This document shows, piece by piece, positions 8,885-17,581 of a DNA stretch of 64,000 nt; within the stretch, counting starts at the first letter, position 1, and each line of letters begins with the position of its first letter. The notes under the pieces were generated by a model. That model saw nothing but the letters and a program-made list of their open reading frames with translations. It ran no database searches and was not told where the DNA came from. This stretch comes from JADLHS01 sp964594985 (GTDB taxonomy: Bacteria; Verrucomicrobiota; Verrucomicrobiia; Limisphaerales; JADLHS01), in assembly GCA_964594985.1 (NCBI GenBank), contig CAZQNQ010000022.1, positions 1 through 64,000 on the forward strand, given 5' to 3'. A program made the position numbers and the translations under genes.

Positions 8885-9056
8885 GGACTCGAACCTCCAA
8901 ACAGACCATCAGGGAGAATGCGCGCCCAGCGCACTCTCCCCTAGGCCACGACCAAGCGGCCCGTTAGCAAAGCACACCGGGACGCGCGAGGGGTCGCGCG
9001 TCGAGTGAATTGCTAACTTGTCAAACATTGGTCGTGTTTAGGGGAGATTCGAGTCC
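8885..9056. repeat. Long imperfect palindrome built from tRNA-like sequence, with a perfect central hairpin
   Basis: Several matched segments sit in mirror order: GGACTCGAA (8885) with TTCGAGTCC (9048); TCTCCCCTA (8935) with TAGGGGAGA (9039); CACGACCAA (8947) with TTGGTCGTG (9028); GTTAGCAA (8963) with TTGCTAAC (9010); and a perfect centre GACGCGCGA-GGGG-TCGCGCGTC (8981-9002). Read on the minus strand, the left half has D-arm-like and T-arm-like (GGTTCGAGTCC) features around a hairpin that would present GGG. However, the T stem and acceptor do not pair and the base after the anticodon is C, so it is not called a functional tRNA. The right half lacks the anticodon region. Confidence 0.6.
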
Positions 9057-9176
9057 TCGCAACGCAAAGACTCTATGCCGAAAGCACACCGTCGCTTCCG
9101 GCTTTGGTAAAGAACTGCGTCCGATGTAACACAGGACAAACCGAACACAAGATTTTTATCCGGCGGTGGGGCAGTA

Positions 9177-9478
9177 TTGGTCGCCTACAGACTGCAAATG
9201 CCCTGCACTTATCAAACACCGCGAAGGGTTGCCGTGGTTTTGCCCCGGATTGCGCCTTCCTTGCCCAAAATCGCGCCAGTCCTGGCTCGGATCGCTCCGG
9301 TCTTGCGACAGATCGCCAAAGCCAAAACCTCCCTCCAAGACGAACAAGTGGCGGCGCTGGATTTGCTCCTCACGCAACTGGCCAACTATGTCGAAAACGC
9401 CAGCGGCGGGGACAAGGCCAAGATCGAAAGCGCCGGCTTCATGCCGGAATACAAAAATGCCGAGCGACTCAGGACGAT
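9177..9478 (+). pseudogene. Remnant of a coding sequence, fused by rearrangement to folA fragment
   Basis: An open stretch encodes a short degenerate internal repeat (IAPSLPKIAPVLARIAPVLR) and then LDLLLTQLANYVENASGGDKA and KIESAGFMPEY. The latter resembles a short domain (arginine/leucine-rich helix, then Y-V, then an ESAGF-like end) that I recall from Verrucomicrobia and Planctomycetes proteins. It stops making sense exactly where the inverted folA fragment begins (9468). No convincing start or complete domain is present. It is interpreted as debris. Confidence 0.4.
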
Positions 9479-9661
9479 AGTCTCGCGATTGGGCAAGGGC
9501 TTGCCGATGGACTCAAACGTTTTGCGGCCCATCACGATGACGTGGCCGCTGGTGGTGGCTTTGAACCACTGGAAATCCTCGGGCAGATGCCACGGGATCT
9601 GGTTGCCGTTGCCGATGACGCGATTGCGCGACATGGCGGCGATGGCTTTGAAAGGTTGCAT
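9468..9661 (-). pseudogene. folA: Truncated duplicate of folA (N-terminal part)
   Basis: 9468-9660 matches 5180-5372 over about 193 bp with only a handful of substitutions. It encodes the DHFR N-terminus through IVLSR, ending before the substrate-loop and C-terminal half. It starts with ATG (9661) where the full gene has GTG. After the breakpoint the frame runs into unrelated sequence, so no complete DHFR can be made. The copy is recent judging from the near identity. The breakpoint is at a CTCAGGACGAT motif shared by both loci. Confidence 0.85.
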
Positions 9662-9754
9662 GTTACAGGTTGAACGTTGCAGGTTGCGAACCGGCGCGCA
9701 GTTAAGCGGAAGCGGGAATTGAAAGCAAACTGCAAGCGAAACTCGGTCGGGATT

Positions 9755-9851
9755 CAAACATCCAACCCCCCAACAACCAACATCGAACAACCAATGCACT
9801 TGCTCCCGGTCAACGCCACTTTGGGTGTTGGGCGTTGGATGTTCGATGTTG
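9755..9851. repeat. Inverted repeat with word-like arms (family K)
   Basis: The left arm (9755-9793) is made of CATCCAAC, CCAACAACC, CATCGAACAACC words. The right arm (9820-9851) is the approximate reverse complement: TTGGGTGTTGGGCGTTGG then ATGTTCGATGTTG. The stretch just upstream (9661-9690) has related GTTGCAGGTTGCG words. It fills the gap between the folA fragment and nagB, whose stop codon lies 12 bases beyond it. Confidence 0.6.
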
Positions 9852-9862
9852 CCTCTTCCCCC

Positions 9863-10648
9863 TTACCGATACTCCTCCCACTCCGGCTCGCTGTTGAAAA
9901 TCCAGCGATAGTATTCTTTCTCCTTCAACTTGGTTGCAGCGGCTTCGTCCACGATGACGGTGGCTTTGGGATGCAGTTGCAGCGCGCTGGCGGTCACCAT
10001 GCTGGTGATCGGACCTTCGACGGCTTGGGCGATGATTTCGGCCTTGGCTTCGCCGGTCGCCAATAGCAGGCAGCGGCGCGCGTCGAGAATCGTGCCGACG
10101 CCCATCGTGAGGGCGCGGCGCGGCATTTTATCTTCGCCACCGAAGAATGGGGCGTTTTGTTTGATGGTCGTGGGCGTCAGCGCCTTTTCGCGCGTGCGCG
10201 ACTTCAGGGCCGAGAGCGGTTCGTTGAAACCGATGTGGCCGGATTTGCCGATGCCGAGCAGTTGCAGATCTATGCCCCCCGCATCCGCGATGAGTTGTTC
10301 GTAGTGGCGACATTCCGCGCCGAGATCGGCGGCGCGACCGTTGGGCAGATGCGTATTCTCCAGTTTGATATTCACCTGCTTGAACAGGTGTGCGTTCATG
10401 AAGTGGCGGTAGGAATTCGGATCATCGGGGGCGAGGCCGACGTATTCATCCAGGTTGAAGGTGCGGACACCGGAGAAATCCAGCCCGGCTTCGCGATGCA
10501 TCCGCACGAGGTGGGCATAGACCGCTTCCATCGTGCTGCCGGTGGCGAGGCCGAGGACGGCGCGGGGGTGGGCGCGGATTTCGTTGGCGACGATCCGGGC
10601 CACGAGCAACGCGGCGGCTTCCTTGTCGCGCTGGATGATGAGTTCCAT
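9863..10648 (-). CDS. nagB: Glucosamine-6-phosphate deaminase
   Basis: Converts glucosamine 6-phosphate to fructose 6-phosphate plus ammonia, feeding amino sugars into glycolysis. 261 aa, the normal family length. Phosphate/sugar-binding LGLATGST at 32-39, the FNLDEYVGL motif (catalytic D67/E68 region), and GIGKSGHIGFNEP at 132-144 with the ring-opening His138 and Glu143. Position 136 is Ser where the E. coli enzyme has Asp141; other residues occur here in Bacteroidetes-type enzymes. The ATG at 10648 gives MELIIQ, the usual NagB N-terminus; the frame extends 12 codons further upstream but that extension does not resemble the family. It is divergent from moxR across a 175-bp gap that could hold both promoters. 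No nagA is nearby. Confidence 0.93.
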   Translation of the reverse strand: MELIIQRDKEAAALLVARIVANEIRAHPRAVLGLATGSTMEAVYAHLVRMHREAGLDFSGVRTFNLDEYVGLAPDDPNSYRHFMNAHLFKQVNIKLENTHLPNGRAADLGAECRHYEQLIADAGGIDLQLLGIGKSGHIGFNEPLSALKSRTREKALTPTTIKQNAPFFGGEDKMPRRALTMGVGTILDARRCLLLATGEAKAEIIAQAVEGPITSMVTASALQLHPKATVIVDEAAATKLKEKEYYRWIFNSEPEWEEYR

Positions 10649-10823
10649 GCGGGGAGTTAAGCAAATCGGCCCGAGGCAGGACACTAAGAATTGCAGCCGC
10701 GCCGCTCACACGTTAATGTGCGGGCATGTTCAGCGGACGAAACCGGGGTCAACGCGCAGCCGAGGCAGCCTGCGCCGCAACTTTTTGTCCGGCCCGTTGT
10801 TCCAGTTGCCCAAGAGATTGCCG

Positions 10824-11765
10824 ATGAATTCACCTTCCGCCCACGACATCCTCCGGAACATCGCCGCCAACATCAGCAACGTGATGCAAGGCCAGGCCGG
10901 CCCGACGCGCAAATTGCTCGCGGCGCTGGGCAGCGGCGGGCACGTGTTGCTGGAGGATTTTCCCGGCACGGGCAAGACCACGCTCGCCAAGGCACTGGCG
11001 CGCTCGATTGACGCGCGATTCAAGCGCGTGCAGTTCACGCCGGACCTGTTGCCGTCGGATATTCTGGGCGTTTCCATTTTCAGCCAGCGCGATCAACTGT
11101 TCCATTTCCACGAGGGACCGATCTTCACGAACATCCTGCTCGCGGACGAAATCAACCGCGCCTCGCCGCGCACGCAATCGGCGTTGCTCGAGGCGATGGG
11201 CGAGAACCAGGTGAGCGTGGACGGCGAACGCCGCAATCTCGCCGACATGTTTTTTGTCATCGCGACGCAAAACCCCGTCGAGTTCCGCGGCACGTATCCG
11301 CTGCCCGAGGCGCAGATGGACCGGTTCGCGATGCAATTCACGCTCGGCTACGTGCAGCCGAAGGACGAAGTGGCGGTGCTGACGGCGCAGGCCACGAACC
11401 ATCCGCTCGAGACGCTGGCGAGTTGTGCGGCGCTGGCGGACATCACGGCGGTGAAGCGCGCCGCGCAGCAGATCCGCATCAGCGACGAACTCAAGCGCTA
11501 CGTGGTGGACCTGGTCGGGGCCACGCGTTCCGCCAACGGCGTGCAACTCGGGGCCAGTCCGCGCGCTTCGATCGCGTTGATGAAGGCCGCGCAGGCGTTG
11601 GCGTTGTTCGACGGCCAGGAATTCGTCACGCCGGAACAGATCCAGGAACTGGCCGTGCCCGTTATCGCGCACCGGCTCGTGATGCAACCGCAGGCGCGGT
11701 TCTCGGGTTTGACCGCGCGCGGGGTCGTGGATGAAGTGGTGAAAAAAATCAAAGTGCCGGCGTGA
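10824..11765 (+). CDS. MoxR-family AAA+ ATPase
   Basis: 313 aa. Walker A PGTGKTTL near 47-54, Walker B ILLADEINRA near 104-113, sensor-1 FFVIATQNPVE, and the GTYPLPEAQMDRF motif, which is the MoxR-family signature. MoxR ATPases act as chaperone-like factors and are typically encoded beside DUF58 and transglutaminase or von Willebrand proteins, as here. The ATG at 10824 is selected because homology begins there; the frame is open upstream to 10533 but that region is antisense to nagB. First gene of a three-gene operon, 18 bp before the DUF58 gene. Confidence 0.9.
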   Translation: MNSPSAHDILRNIAANISNVMQGQAGPTRKLLAALGSGGHVLLEDFPGTGKTTLAKALARSIDARFKRVQFTPDLLPSDILGVSIFSQRDQLFHFHEGPIFTNILLADEINRASPRTQSALLEAMGENQVSVDGERRNLADMFFVIATQNPVEFRGTYPLPEAQMDRFAMQFTLGYVQPKDEVAVLTAQATNHPLETLASCAALADITAVKRAAQQIRISDELKRYVVDLVGATRSANGVQLGASPRASIALMKAAQALALFDGQEFVTPEQIQELAVPVIAHRLVMQPQARFSGLTARGVVDEVVKKIKVPA

Positions 11766-11783
11766 GCCGGCGCGCGTTCGCTC

Positions 11784-13577
11784 ATGCCGCAAATCCTGAA
11801 ACAGCCGCGGTGGTCGTTCTGGAAATTCCGGGAGGTCTATCAGGTGGAGGCGACCGGCGACCTGGTCCGGGTGCGGGAAAGCACGGCGGATTTTTTCCGC
11901 GGCACCGCGCCGGAGGATTTTCAGTTCACGGCGGACGGTTTCCAATTGCAGCGCAGTCGCGGCTGGCGCGGCCTGGTCAGCATTTCGGAGTTGAAGCTGC
12001 GACATGAAGTCATCGCCACCTTCCGGGCGACCGGAGCAACGGTTTTGGTCACACTCGCCTATCGCGTCAAATATCCCGCGCCGTTGCCCAATGTGCATTT
12101 TCGGCCCAGCCACTTTTATCTGGAAGCCAGGGCGCTGGAGACCAAGTTGAATCAAAACCGGGGCTATCGCAGCGCGGCCCCCGCCGGCCCGGAGGCGACT
12201 CCCATCCGCCAGTTCCGCCGGTTCTCCCCGGTGAACATCGCCTTGTGGCTGTTCTATCGCGGTTATCGGGTGGCGACCTGGGCCACGTATTGGACGAAGC
12301 GTCGCTTCACGGTCATCGGGCAGGCCGTGGCGGGGGCGACGCTGGTGGCGATGTTCGCGTCGCTCGATGCGGACAGCGCGGTGGGCTATCAGGCTTTCAT
12401 TCCGTTGCTGGTGATCCTGTTGGTGGCTTTCCTGTTCCGGTTCGGCTTCCGCCCGAACTTTCAGGTGGAACGGCGGCTGCCGCGACTGGCCACGGTGGGA
12501 CATCCGCTCACCTATTCCGTGGTGGTGAAAAATCTGAGCCGGCAGCGGCAGGCGGGATTGACGTTGATTGACGACTTCATGGACCCGCGCCCCCGGTTCA
12601 AGCAATGGCGCGAATACAAGCTGGACGAAGACCGTCACGTCCGGCCCTTCCGCTTTGACAACCGGCGCTTTCGTTCGCCCTTCAAATTCGCGACCACCAA
12701 GGAAGTGGACCTGCCGGTGCTGAATCCGCAGCAGGATGGGGAAGTGCGGGTGGAATTGACGCCGATCCGGCGGGGTCTGGTGCAGTTTGCGGGCGTCACC
12801 TTTGCGCGGCCCGATCCGCTGGGGATTTATCGCGCGCTCCGCAGTCAGCCGGTGTCGCAATCGCTGTTGATCCTGCCGCGCCGTTATGAGATTCCGCCGG
12901 TCGCGTTGCCCGGCCAGATGAAGTACCAGCAAGGCGGCGTGGCGATGGCGTCGCATATCGGTCAGAGCGAGGAGTTCGTGGCGTTGCGCGAATACCGGCG
13001 CGGCGATCCGCCCCGGCACATCCACTGGCGCAGTTGGGCCAAGGCGGGCAAACCCATCGTGAAGGAATACGAGGATGAATTCTTCGTCCGGCACGCGCTG
13101 GTATTGGACACCTTCACGGCGCGGCCCTACAGCGATGCCTTTGAGGAAGCGGTGTCCGTGGCGGCGTCGTTCGCCTGCACGGTGCTCACGCAGGAATCGC
13201 TGCTGGACCTGCTGTTTGTCGGCGCGGAAGCGTATGCCTTCACGGCGGGCCGGGGTCTGGCCCACGCCGACCAGATGCTGGAAATTTTAGCCGCCGTGCA
13301 ACCGTGCCGGAACCGGACCTTCGAGCAACTGGAAGGACTGGTGTTGGATCACGTGCAGAACGTCAGCGGCTGCATCTGTGTGTTGCTCGCGTGGGACGAC
13401 GCGCGGCAGCAACTGGTGAAGAAACTCCGGCTGTTGGGTGTGCCGCTCCAGGTGCTGGTAATCCGGCCCGCGGGTGAAACCGAACGCCTGGCTCCCGGTC
13501 CAATGCATGATGCCCCCGGACAGTTCCACCAATTGGAACTCGGGCAGGTCGGGGAACAACTGGCGAATCTGAGATGA
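11784..13577 (+). CDS. DUF58 domain-containing membrane protein
   Basis: 597 aa. The N-terminal about 160 residues are a soluble region of unknown fold. Then come two adjacent membrane helices (about 172-215; VAGATLVAMFASL and LLVILLVAFLFRF), an Ig-like stretch (PLTYSVVVKNLSRQRQAG) and the DUF58 core with EEFVALREYRRGDPPRHIHW near 390-410. That segment is the family hallmark. The C-terminal half resembles a vWA-like fold. It partners with the MoxR ATPase before it, and the next gene starts at its own stop (ATGA overlap). The long cytosolic N-terminal extension is unusual compared with the typical 300-450 aa DUF58 protein. Confidence 0.88.
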   Translation: MPQILKQPRWSFWKFREVYQVEATGDLVRVRESTADFFRGTAPEDFQFTADGFQLQRSRGWRGLVSISELKLRHEVIATFRATGATVLVTLAYRVKYPAPLPNVHFRPSHFYLEARALETKLNQNRGYRSAAPAGPEATPIRQFRRFSPVNIALWLFYRGYRVATWATYWTKRRFTVIGQAVAGATLVAMFASLDADSAVGYQAFIPLLVILLVAFLFRFGFRPNFQVERRLPRLATVGHPLTYSVVVKNLSRQRQAGLTLIDDFMDPRPRFKQWREYKLDEDRHVRPFRFDNRRFRSPFKFATTKEVDLPVLNPQQDGEVRVELTPIRRGLVQFAGVTFARPDPLGIYRALRSQPVSQSLLILPRRYEIPPVALPGQMKYQQGGVAMASHIGQSEEFVALREYRRGDPPRHIHWRSWAKAGKPIVKEYEDEFFVRHALVLDTFTARPYSDAFEEAVSVAASFACTVLTQESLLDLLFVGAEAYAFTAGRGLAHADQMLEILAAVQPCRNRTFEQLEGLVLDHVQNVSGCICVLLAWDDARQQLVKKLRLLGVPLQVLVIRPAGETERLAPGPMHDAPGQFHQLELGQVGEQLANLR

Positions 13578-15958
13578 AACCGCCGCCATTACTGCTGGGC
13601 ATGACGCTGCTCTTCTGGGGCTGGCAATCGGATTTGTTTCTGCCGGGCGCGTTGCTGGCGGTGTTGTTCGAGAGTTCGCGGGTGTTCACCGGGCGCTGGG
13701 ATTTTTCCGACGAGGACTTCGGCCGGGTTTGGACGTTCTGTTGTCTGCTGTTGCTGGGCGCCTCGCTCTATGCGTTCACCAGCAATGAAGGGCCGGCGAG
13801 CGTGGGCTTCCTGCTTGGGCAGGACCTCAGCGGCAATCCCCAGGCCGCCACCGCCGCCAGCGCCAAGACCGCCGCCGCCGTGCTGCGCTGGTTGCCGATG
13901 ATCTTTTTTCCATTCCTGCTGGCCCAGGCTTACAGCACGCGGGAGATGATTCCCTTGCTCACCATCTCCTTGATCATGCAACGCCGGTGGAAGCGGGCCA
14001 GGTTGCGCGGGCCAGCCCAGTTGGTCGGGCGCGGTTTCAACATCGGCTATCCCTACTTCTGCGCCACGCTGCTGGCCGCCAGTTTTCATCCGGCGGATGA
14101 CAATTCCTATTTCTGGGGCTTCTGCGGGTTGATGGGCTGGGTGCTGTGGCTGCATCGTTCCCGGCGCTTCAGTCTCGTCGTGTGGGCGGCGATCCTCGTG
14201 GCGGTCGCGGCCGGCGGTTATTTCGGGCAACGCGGCATGGGGCAGTTGCAACAATATCTCACCAATCTGAACCCGCAGTGGTTCTCCCGGTTCCTGCGCC
14301 GGCAGGAGGACGCGCTCATCAGCCGCACCGCCCTGGGTTCGGTCGGCAATCTGAAAACTTCCGGACGGATCGTCGTCCGCCTCGAGCCCGCCAAACCCGA
14401 TCAATTTCCGCCGTATCTCCGCGAAGCCAGCTACCGGATCTATCACCGGCAGAACTGGCTGGCCGGTTCATCGCGCGAGGATTTCCAGCAGGTGTCGGAA
14501 GATTCGCCCACGCATCTGCCGGGCCAATGGAGCATGATCTCCGAAAAGCGGACCAACACCACGGTGCAGATCGCCTGCTACCTGGAGGGCTATGATAATA
14601 ATTCGCCGGCGGGACTGCTGCCGTTGCCCACCGGCACCACCCGGCTGGAAGGGCTCTTCGCGTTTCAAGTGGATAAGAACAGCGCCGGCGCGGTGATGGT
14701 GCATGGGCCCGGCCTGGTGATTTTCGATGCGCGTTACGGTCCGGGCGAAACCTTTGACATGCCGCCCGGCTATGGCTCGACCAACAATCAAGGCACGCAA
14801 CGTCTGCTGGGGGAAGGCGCCGGAATCTATCCCGAACGCCAACGCGGGCGGGGCGGCGGGGGACGTTCCTGGGGGAGGCGTTTGAACCGGCAGGGCGAGA
14901 CCAATTCATTTCCGCAGCCACCGCCAGCCGATGGCTCGGCTCGAGGAACAAACGCTCCCGGCGGTCCGCCGCCGTTCCTGCTGGTCAGCACCAATGAAGA
15001 CCTGGCTGTGCCGCTGGTGGAACAGCCGGCGCTCAAGGCGGTCATCCAGGAATTGAACCTGACCAATCGTTCGCATCCCGAAGTGTTGCGCGCCGTATCC
15101 GGTTTCTTCAGCGACAAATTCACCTATCGCACCTGGCAGACCGCCAGCGGTATCGCGAACACGAATCAAACGCCGCTTGGGCGCTTCCTGCTGGAGACCC
15201 GCGCCGGGCACTGCGAGTATTTCGCCACCGCCACCGTGTTGCTGCTCCGGCAACTGGGCATCCCCGCGCGCTACGCCACCGGGTATGCCGTGAATGAAAA
15301 ATCCGGCGCGGGCTACGTGGTCCGGCTCAGCGACGCGCATGCCTGGACCCTGGTGTGGGATGAGACCCAGAAACTCTGGCGCGATTTTGAGACCACGCCC
15401 GCTTCGTGGGTCGAAACCGAGCGGAAACGGCTCTCCGCCTTCCAATGGCTTTCCGATGTCTGGGCGCGGCTCGTGTTCGAGTTTTCCAAGTTCCGCAACG
15501 GCCAGAGCAAGCTGCAACAATACCTCGTCTGGGTCGTCGCGCCCGGCCTCATCCTGTTGCTGTATCAAGTGATCTTCCGGCGCGGGCGCCAACGCCGGGT
15601 GCAACGCAAAGAGGACGAAAGTTTCTTCGCCAACTGGCCGGGCCTCGACTCGGAGTTTTATCGCCTGGAAGAACGGCTGGCCGCGCGGGGCGTGCCGCGC
15701 GGGCCGGCGGAACCTTTGCAGGATTGGCTGCGCCGGGTGTTGACCCTGCCGGAACTCGCTGTCTTGCGCGCGCCGTTGGAGGAACTGCTCCGCCTTCATT
15801 ACCGGCATCGCTTCGATCCCGTCGGATTGGATGCCGTCGGACGCGAAGCGTTGCAGCGTGAAACCGTCCGCTGCTTGGACAGTCTGGCGCAAATCCCCGC
15901 AGCGATTGAACCCGAACCCCGAAGTCGCCGGCAGCAAAACAGCGCGGGCGGAAAGTAG
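13574..15958 (+). CDS. Transglutaminase-like membrane protein (TgpA type)
   Basis: 794 aa. Several N-terminal hydrophobic helices (within residues 1-230) are followed by an extracytoplasmic domain and a transglutaminase core: RAGHCEYFAT (Cys about 547), LSDAHAWTLV (His about 589) and LWRDFETTP (Asp about 604), the full catalytic triad. One more helix follows (WVVAPGLILLLYQVIF), then a cytoplasmic DUF4129-like tail. It overlaps the DUF58 gene by 4 bp (ATGA). This is the standard third member of MoxR/DUF58/transglutaminase operons; a role in cell-surface protein or peptidoglycan processing is family-level inference. A Gly/Arg-rich insertion (RGRGGGGRSWGRR) near 430 is low complexity. Confidence 0.9.
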   Translation: MKPPPLLLGMTLLFWGWQSDLFLPGALLAVLFESSRVFTGRWDFSDEDFGRVWTFCCLLLLGASLYAFTSNEGPASVGFLLGQDLSGNPQAATAASAKTAAAVLRWLPMIFFPFLLAQAYSTREMIPLLTISLIMQRRWKRARLRGPAQLVGRGFNIGYPYFCATLLAASFHPADDNSYFWGFCGLMGWVLWLHRSRRFSLVVWAAILVAVAAGGYFGQRGMGQLQQYLTNLNPQWFSRFLRRQEDALISRTALGSVGNLKTSGRIVVRLEPAKPDQFPPYLREASYRIYHRQNWLAGSSREDFQQVSEDSPTHLPGQWSMISEKRTNTTVQIACYLEGYDNNSPAGLLPLPTGTTRLEGLFAFQVDKNSAGAVMVHGPGLVIFDARYGPGETFDMPPGYGSTNNQGTQRLLGEGAGIYPERQRGRGGGGRSWGRRLNRQGETNSFPQPPPADGSARGTNAPGGPPPFLLVSTNEDLAVPLVEQPALKAVIQELNLTNRSHPEVLRAVSGFFSDKFTYRTWQTASGIANTNQTPLGRFLLETRAGHCEYFATATVLLLRQLGIPARYATGYAVNEKSGAGYVVRLSDAHAWTLVWDETQKLWRDFETTPASWVETERKRLSAFQWLSDVWARLVFEFSKFRNGQSKLQQYLVWVVAPGLILLLYQVIFRRGRQRRVQRKEDESFFANWPGLDSEFYRLEERLAARGVPRGPAEPLQDWLRRVLTLPELAVLRAPLEELLRLHYRHRFDPVGLDAVGREALQRETVRCLDSLAQIPAAIEPEPRSRRQQNSAGGK

Positions 15959-16062
15959 GGCAGGCTTTCCAGCCTGCCGGTGCCCCGGACTTTCCAGTCC
16001 GGGGTTTCGCGGAACGGGCGATTGGAAAGTCGCCCGCACTGGCGGGCTGGAAAGCCTGCCCT
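15957..16062. repeat. Composite palindrome of three nested hairpins (family I)
   Basis: An outer inverted pair, GGGCAGGCTTTCCAGCCTGCC (15958) against GGCGGGCTGGAAAGCCTGCCC (16041), encloses two smaller hairpins: CCCCGGACT-TTCC-AGTCCGGGG (about 15982-16003) and GGGCGAT-TGGAAA-GTCGCCC (about 16017-16036). Each unit carries TTTCC or GGAAA in its centre. It starts inside the stop codon of the transglutaminase gene and lies between convergent genes, so it may also act as a bidirectional terminator, although there is no T-tract. Confidence 0.75.
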
Positions 16063-16102
16063 GCGATTATTGCTCCGTGCCAACTTCGGAGATTGAAGCC
16101 GC

Positions 16103-16981
16103 TTAAAACTTCAAGCTCTCCAGATACTTCAAGCTCTGCGGAATCTGCTCCAGCACCGTGGGTGATTCGTCCTCGATGAAATAATGCTTCACCCCGGCTT
16201 TCTGCGACGCCCGCAACAATGACGCCCAATCCGTCTGGCCCGTGCCGATCACCACGCCGTTCTTGGTGTCCGTGCCGCCGGACAACGATCCGGTCGCCAC
16301 CCCCTTCTTCAGGTCTTTGATATGCATCAATGCCCAGCGGCCCGCGTGTTTCTCCATCAGCTTCGTCGGGTCCTGGCCGGGGAACACCACCCACATCACG
16401 TCCATCTCGAAATACACCAGCCCCGGCGTGGTTTCCTTCACGAGCAGATCGAAGAGCGTGCCCGCGTCGTGCGGCACGAACTCGTAGCCGTGGTTGTGGT
16501 AATAGAATTTGATCCCGTGCTTCGCCAGCACTTCGCCGGCGCGATTGAACACCTTTGCCGTCTCGCGCGCCCACTCCTCGGTGACCTGACCCTGGTGCGG
16601 CACCCACGCCGTGCCCGCCCATTCGAGGCCGAGCGCCTTTGCTTCCGTCGCCACGCCTTCGGGGTTGTCGCGGAACCGTTCAAAGCTGAAATGTCCCGCC
16701 ACCGCCTTCAGCTTGTTCGTGGCGAGCAGGGCCGTGAATTCCTCCGGTGACTTTCCGTACGTGCCCGCGAGTTCCACCGTGCGGAAGCCGAAGTCATGCA
16801 CCTTGGCCAGCGTGGCGGGCACGTCCTTCTTGAATTCATCGCGCAAGCTGTAGAGTTGCAGGCCAAGCGGGCCGTTGAAACTGGCGCCCGTGCCCGCAGC
16901 TTTGGGCGCACCGCAGCCACTGTTAAAAATGGAAATCGTTGCCATGATCGTTGCCATCGAGATTGCCGTGCTGGTTTTCAT
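16103..16981 (-). CDS. Sugar phosphate isomerase/epimerase-like lipoprotein
   Basis: 292 aa. The lipoprotein signal ends in FNSGC (Cys about 23). The rest is a TIM barrel of the AP-endonuclease-2 / xylose-isomerase-like type: GLQLYSLRDEF near the start, FRTVELAG, a YYHNHGYEF metal/substrate segment, YFEMDVMWV, and MHIKDL. These are the usual acidic and His positions for a divalent metal. Exported versions of this family are common in Verrucomicrobia and Planctomycetes, where they probably act on sugars released in the periplasm; the substrate is unknown. The ATG at 16981 fits the signal peptide; the frame is open another 194 codons upstream but that part is antisense to the phosphatase gene. 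Confidence 0.85.
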   Translation of the reverse strand: MKTSTAISMATIMATISIFNSGCGAPKAAGTGASFNGPLGLQLYSLRDEFKKDVPATLAKVHDFGFRTVELAGTYGKSPEEFTALLATNKLKAVAGHFSFERFRDNPEGVATEAKALGLEWAGTAWVPHQGQVTEEWARETAKVFNRAGEVLAKHGIKFYYHNHGYEFVPHDAGTLFDLLVKETTPGLVYFEMDVMWVVFPGQDPTKLMEKHAGRWALMHIKDLKKGVATGSLSGGTDTKNGVVIGTGQTDWASLLRASQKAGVKHYFIEDESPTVLEQIPQSLKYLESLKF

Positions 16982-17086
16982 GCCGGGATTAAACACCCAC
17001 GCCCACCAGTAACTCAAGACCAGACCCCTCCGAATATGTGTAGTCAGAATGTTTGACACCTCGGACGCGCGCCGGACAATGACTGG

Positions 17087-17581
17087 GTGCGTTTCCTCAA
17101 AATCATCGCTGCGTTTTGTTTTACGACTCTCGCTTTCGCGCCCGGCCATGCGGCGGAGAACCAATTCGACCCGCCCGCGCTCTATCTGCAATGGCAGCGC
17201 GATCCCACCACCACCATGACGATTCACTGGCACACGGTGGGGGAAGCGCCATCCGAACTTTCCTATCGCGCCAGCGGCAGCACGAACTGGCAACCCGCCC
17301 GCGGTACCGCCAGGCCCCTCGCCGGCACTGAACGTTGGGTGCATGTCGTGGAACTGACCGGTCTCACGCCGGCGAGCGATTACGAGTTTTGCTTCGAACG
17401 CGCAGGAAAGGTTTTCAAGTTCCGCACCATGCCCAGGGATTTGAACCAGCCCGTGCGCTTCGTGACCGGCGGCGATGTCTATCACCGGCGCGAGTGGATG
17501 GATCGCATGACCACGCTGGCAGCGCAAACTGATCCGGAGGAGGAGTTGCAGGTTCACGTCCACGATGCGCGCATCGCATGA
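17087..17581 (+). pseudogene. N-terminal part of a split metallophosphoesterase
   Basis: 164 aa. Signal peptide (FLKIIAAFCFTTLAFAPGHA), an Fn3-like purple-acid-phosphatase N domain (MTIHWHTVGEAPSELSYRA, LTGLTPASDYEF), then the first metal-binding motif at FVTGGDVYH. The frame breaks because a 71-bp segment bounded by a 36-bp direct repeat (17502-17537 and 17573-17608) is inserted. Downstream of it the reading continues in 17578-18357. Removing 71 bp joins the two in one frame, giving a protein of about 400 aa. The start is GTG at 17087, where the signal peptide begins. It could be an authentic disrupted gene, a switch state, or an assembly error. Confidence 0.8.

Noticed and set aside
8885..8965. 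Functional tRNA (GGG anticodon) on the minus strand
   Set aside because: The T stem has two mismatches, no acceptor stem forms, the base 3' of the anticodon is C, and the D/anticodon region folds better as one long hairpin. Treated as a tRNA-derived repeat.
8939..9060. Insertion sequence ends
   Set aside because: No transposase and no target-site duplication; the inverted segments are best explained as the tRNA-like palindrome.
10830..13265. 811-codon open frame antisense to the MoxR and DUF58 genes
   Set aside because: It is opposite two genes with full catalytic motifs and its translation is Arg/His/Gln-rich with no domain; a shadow of high GC.
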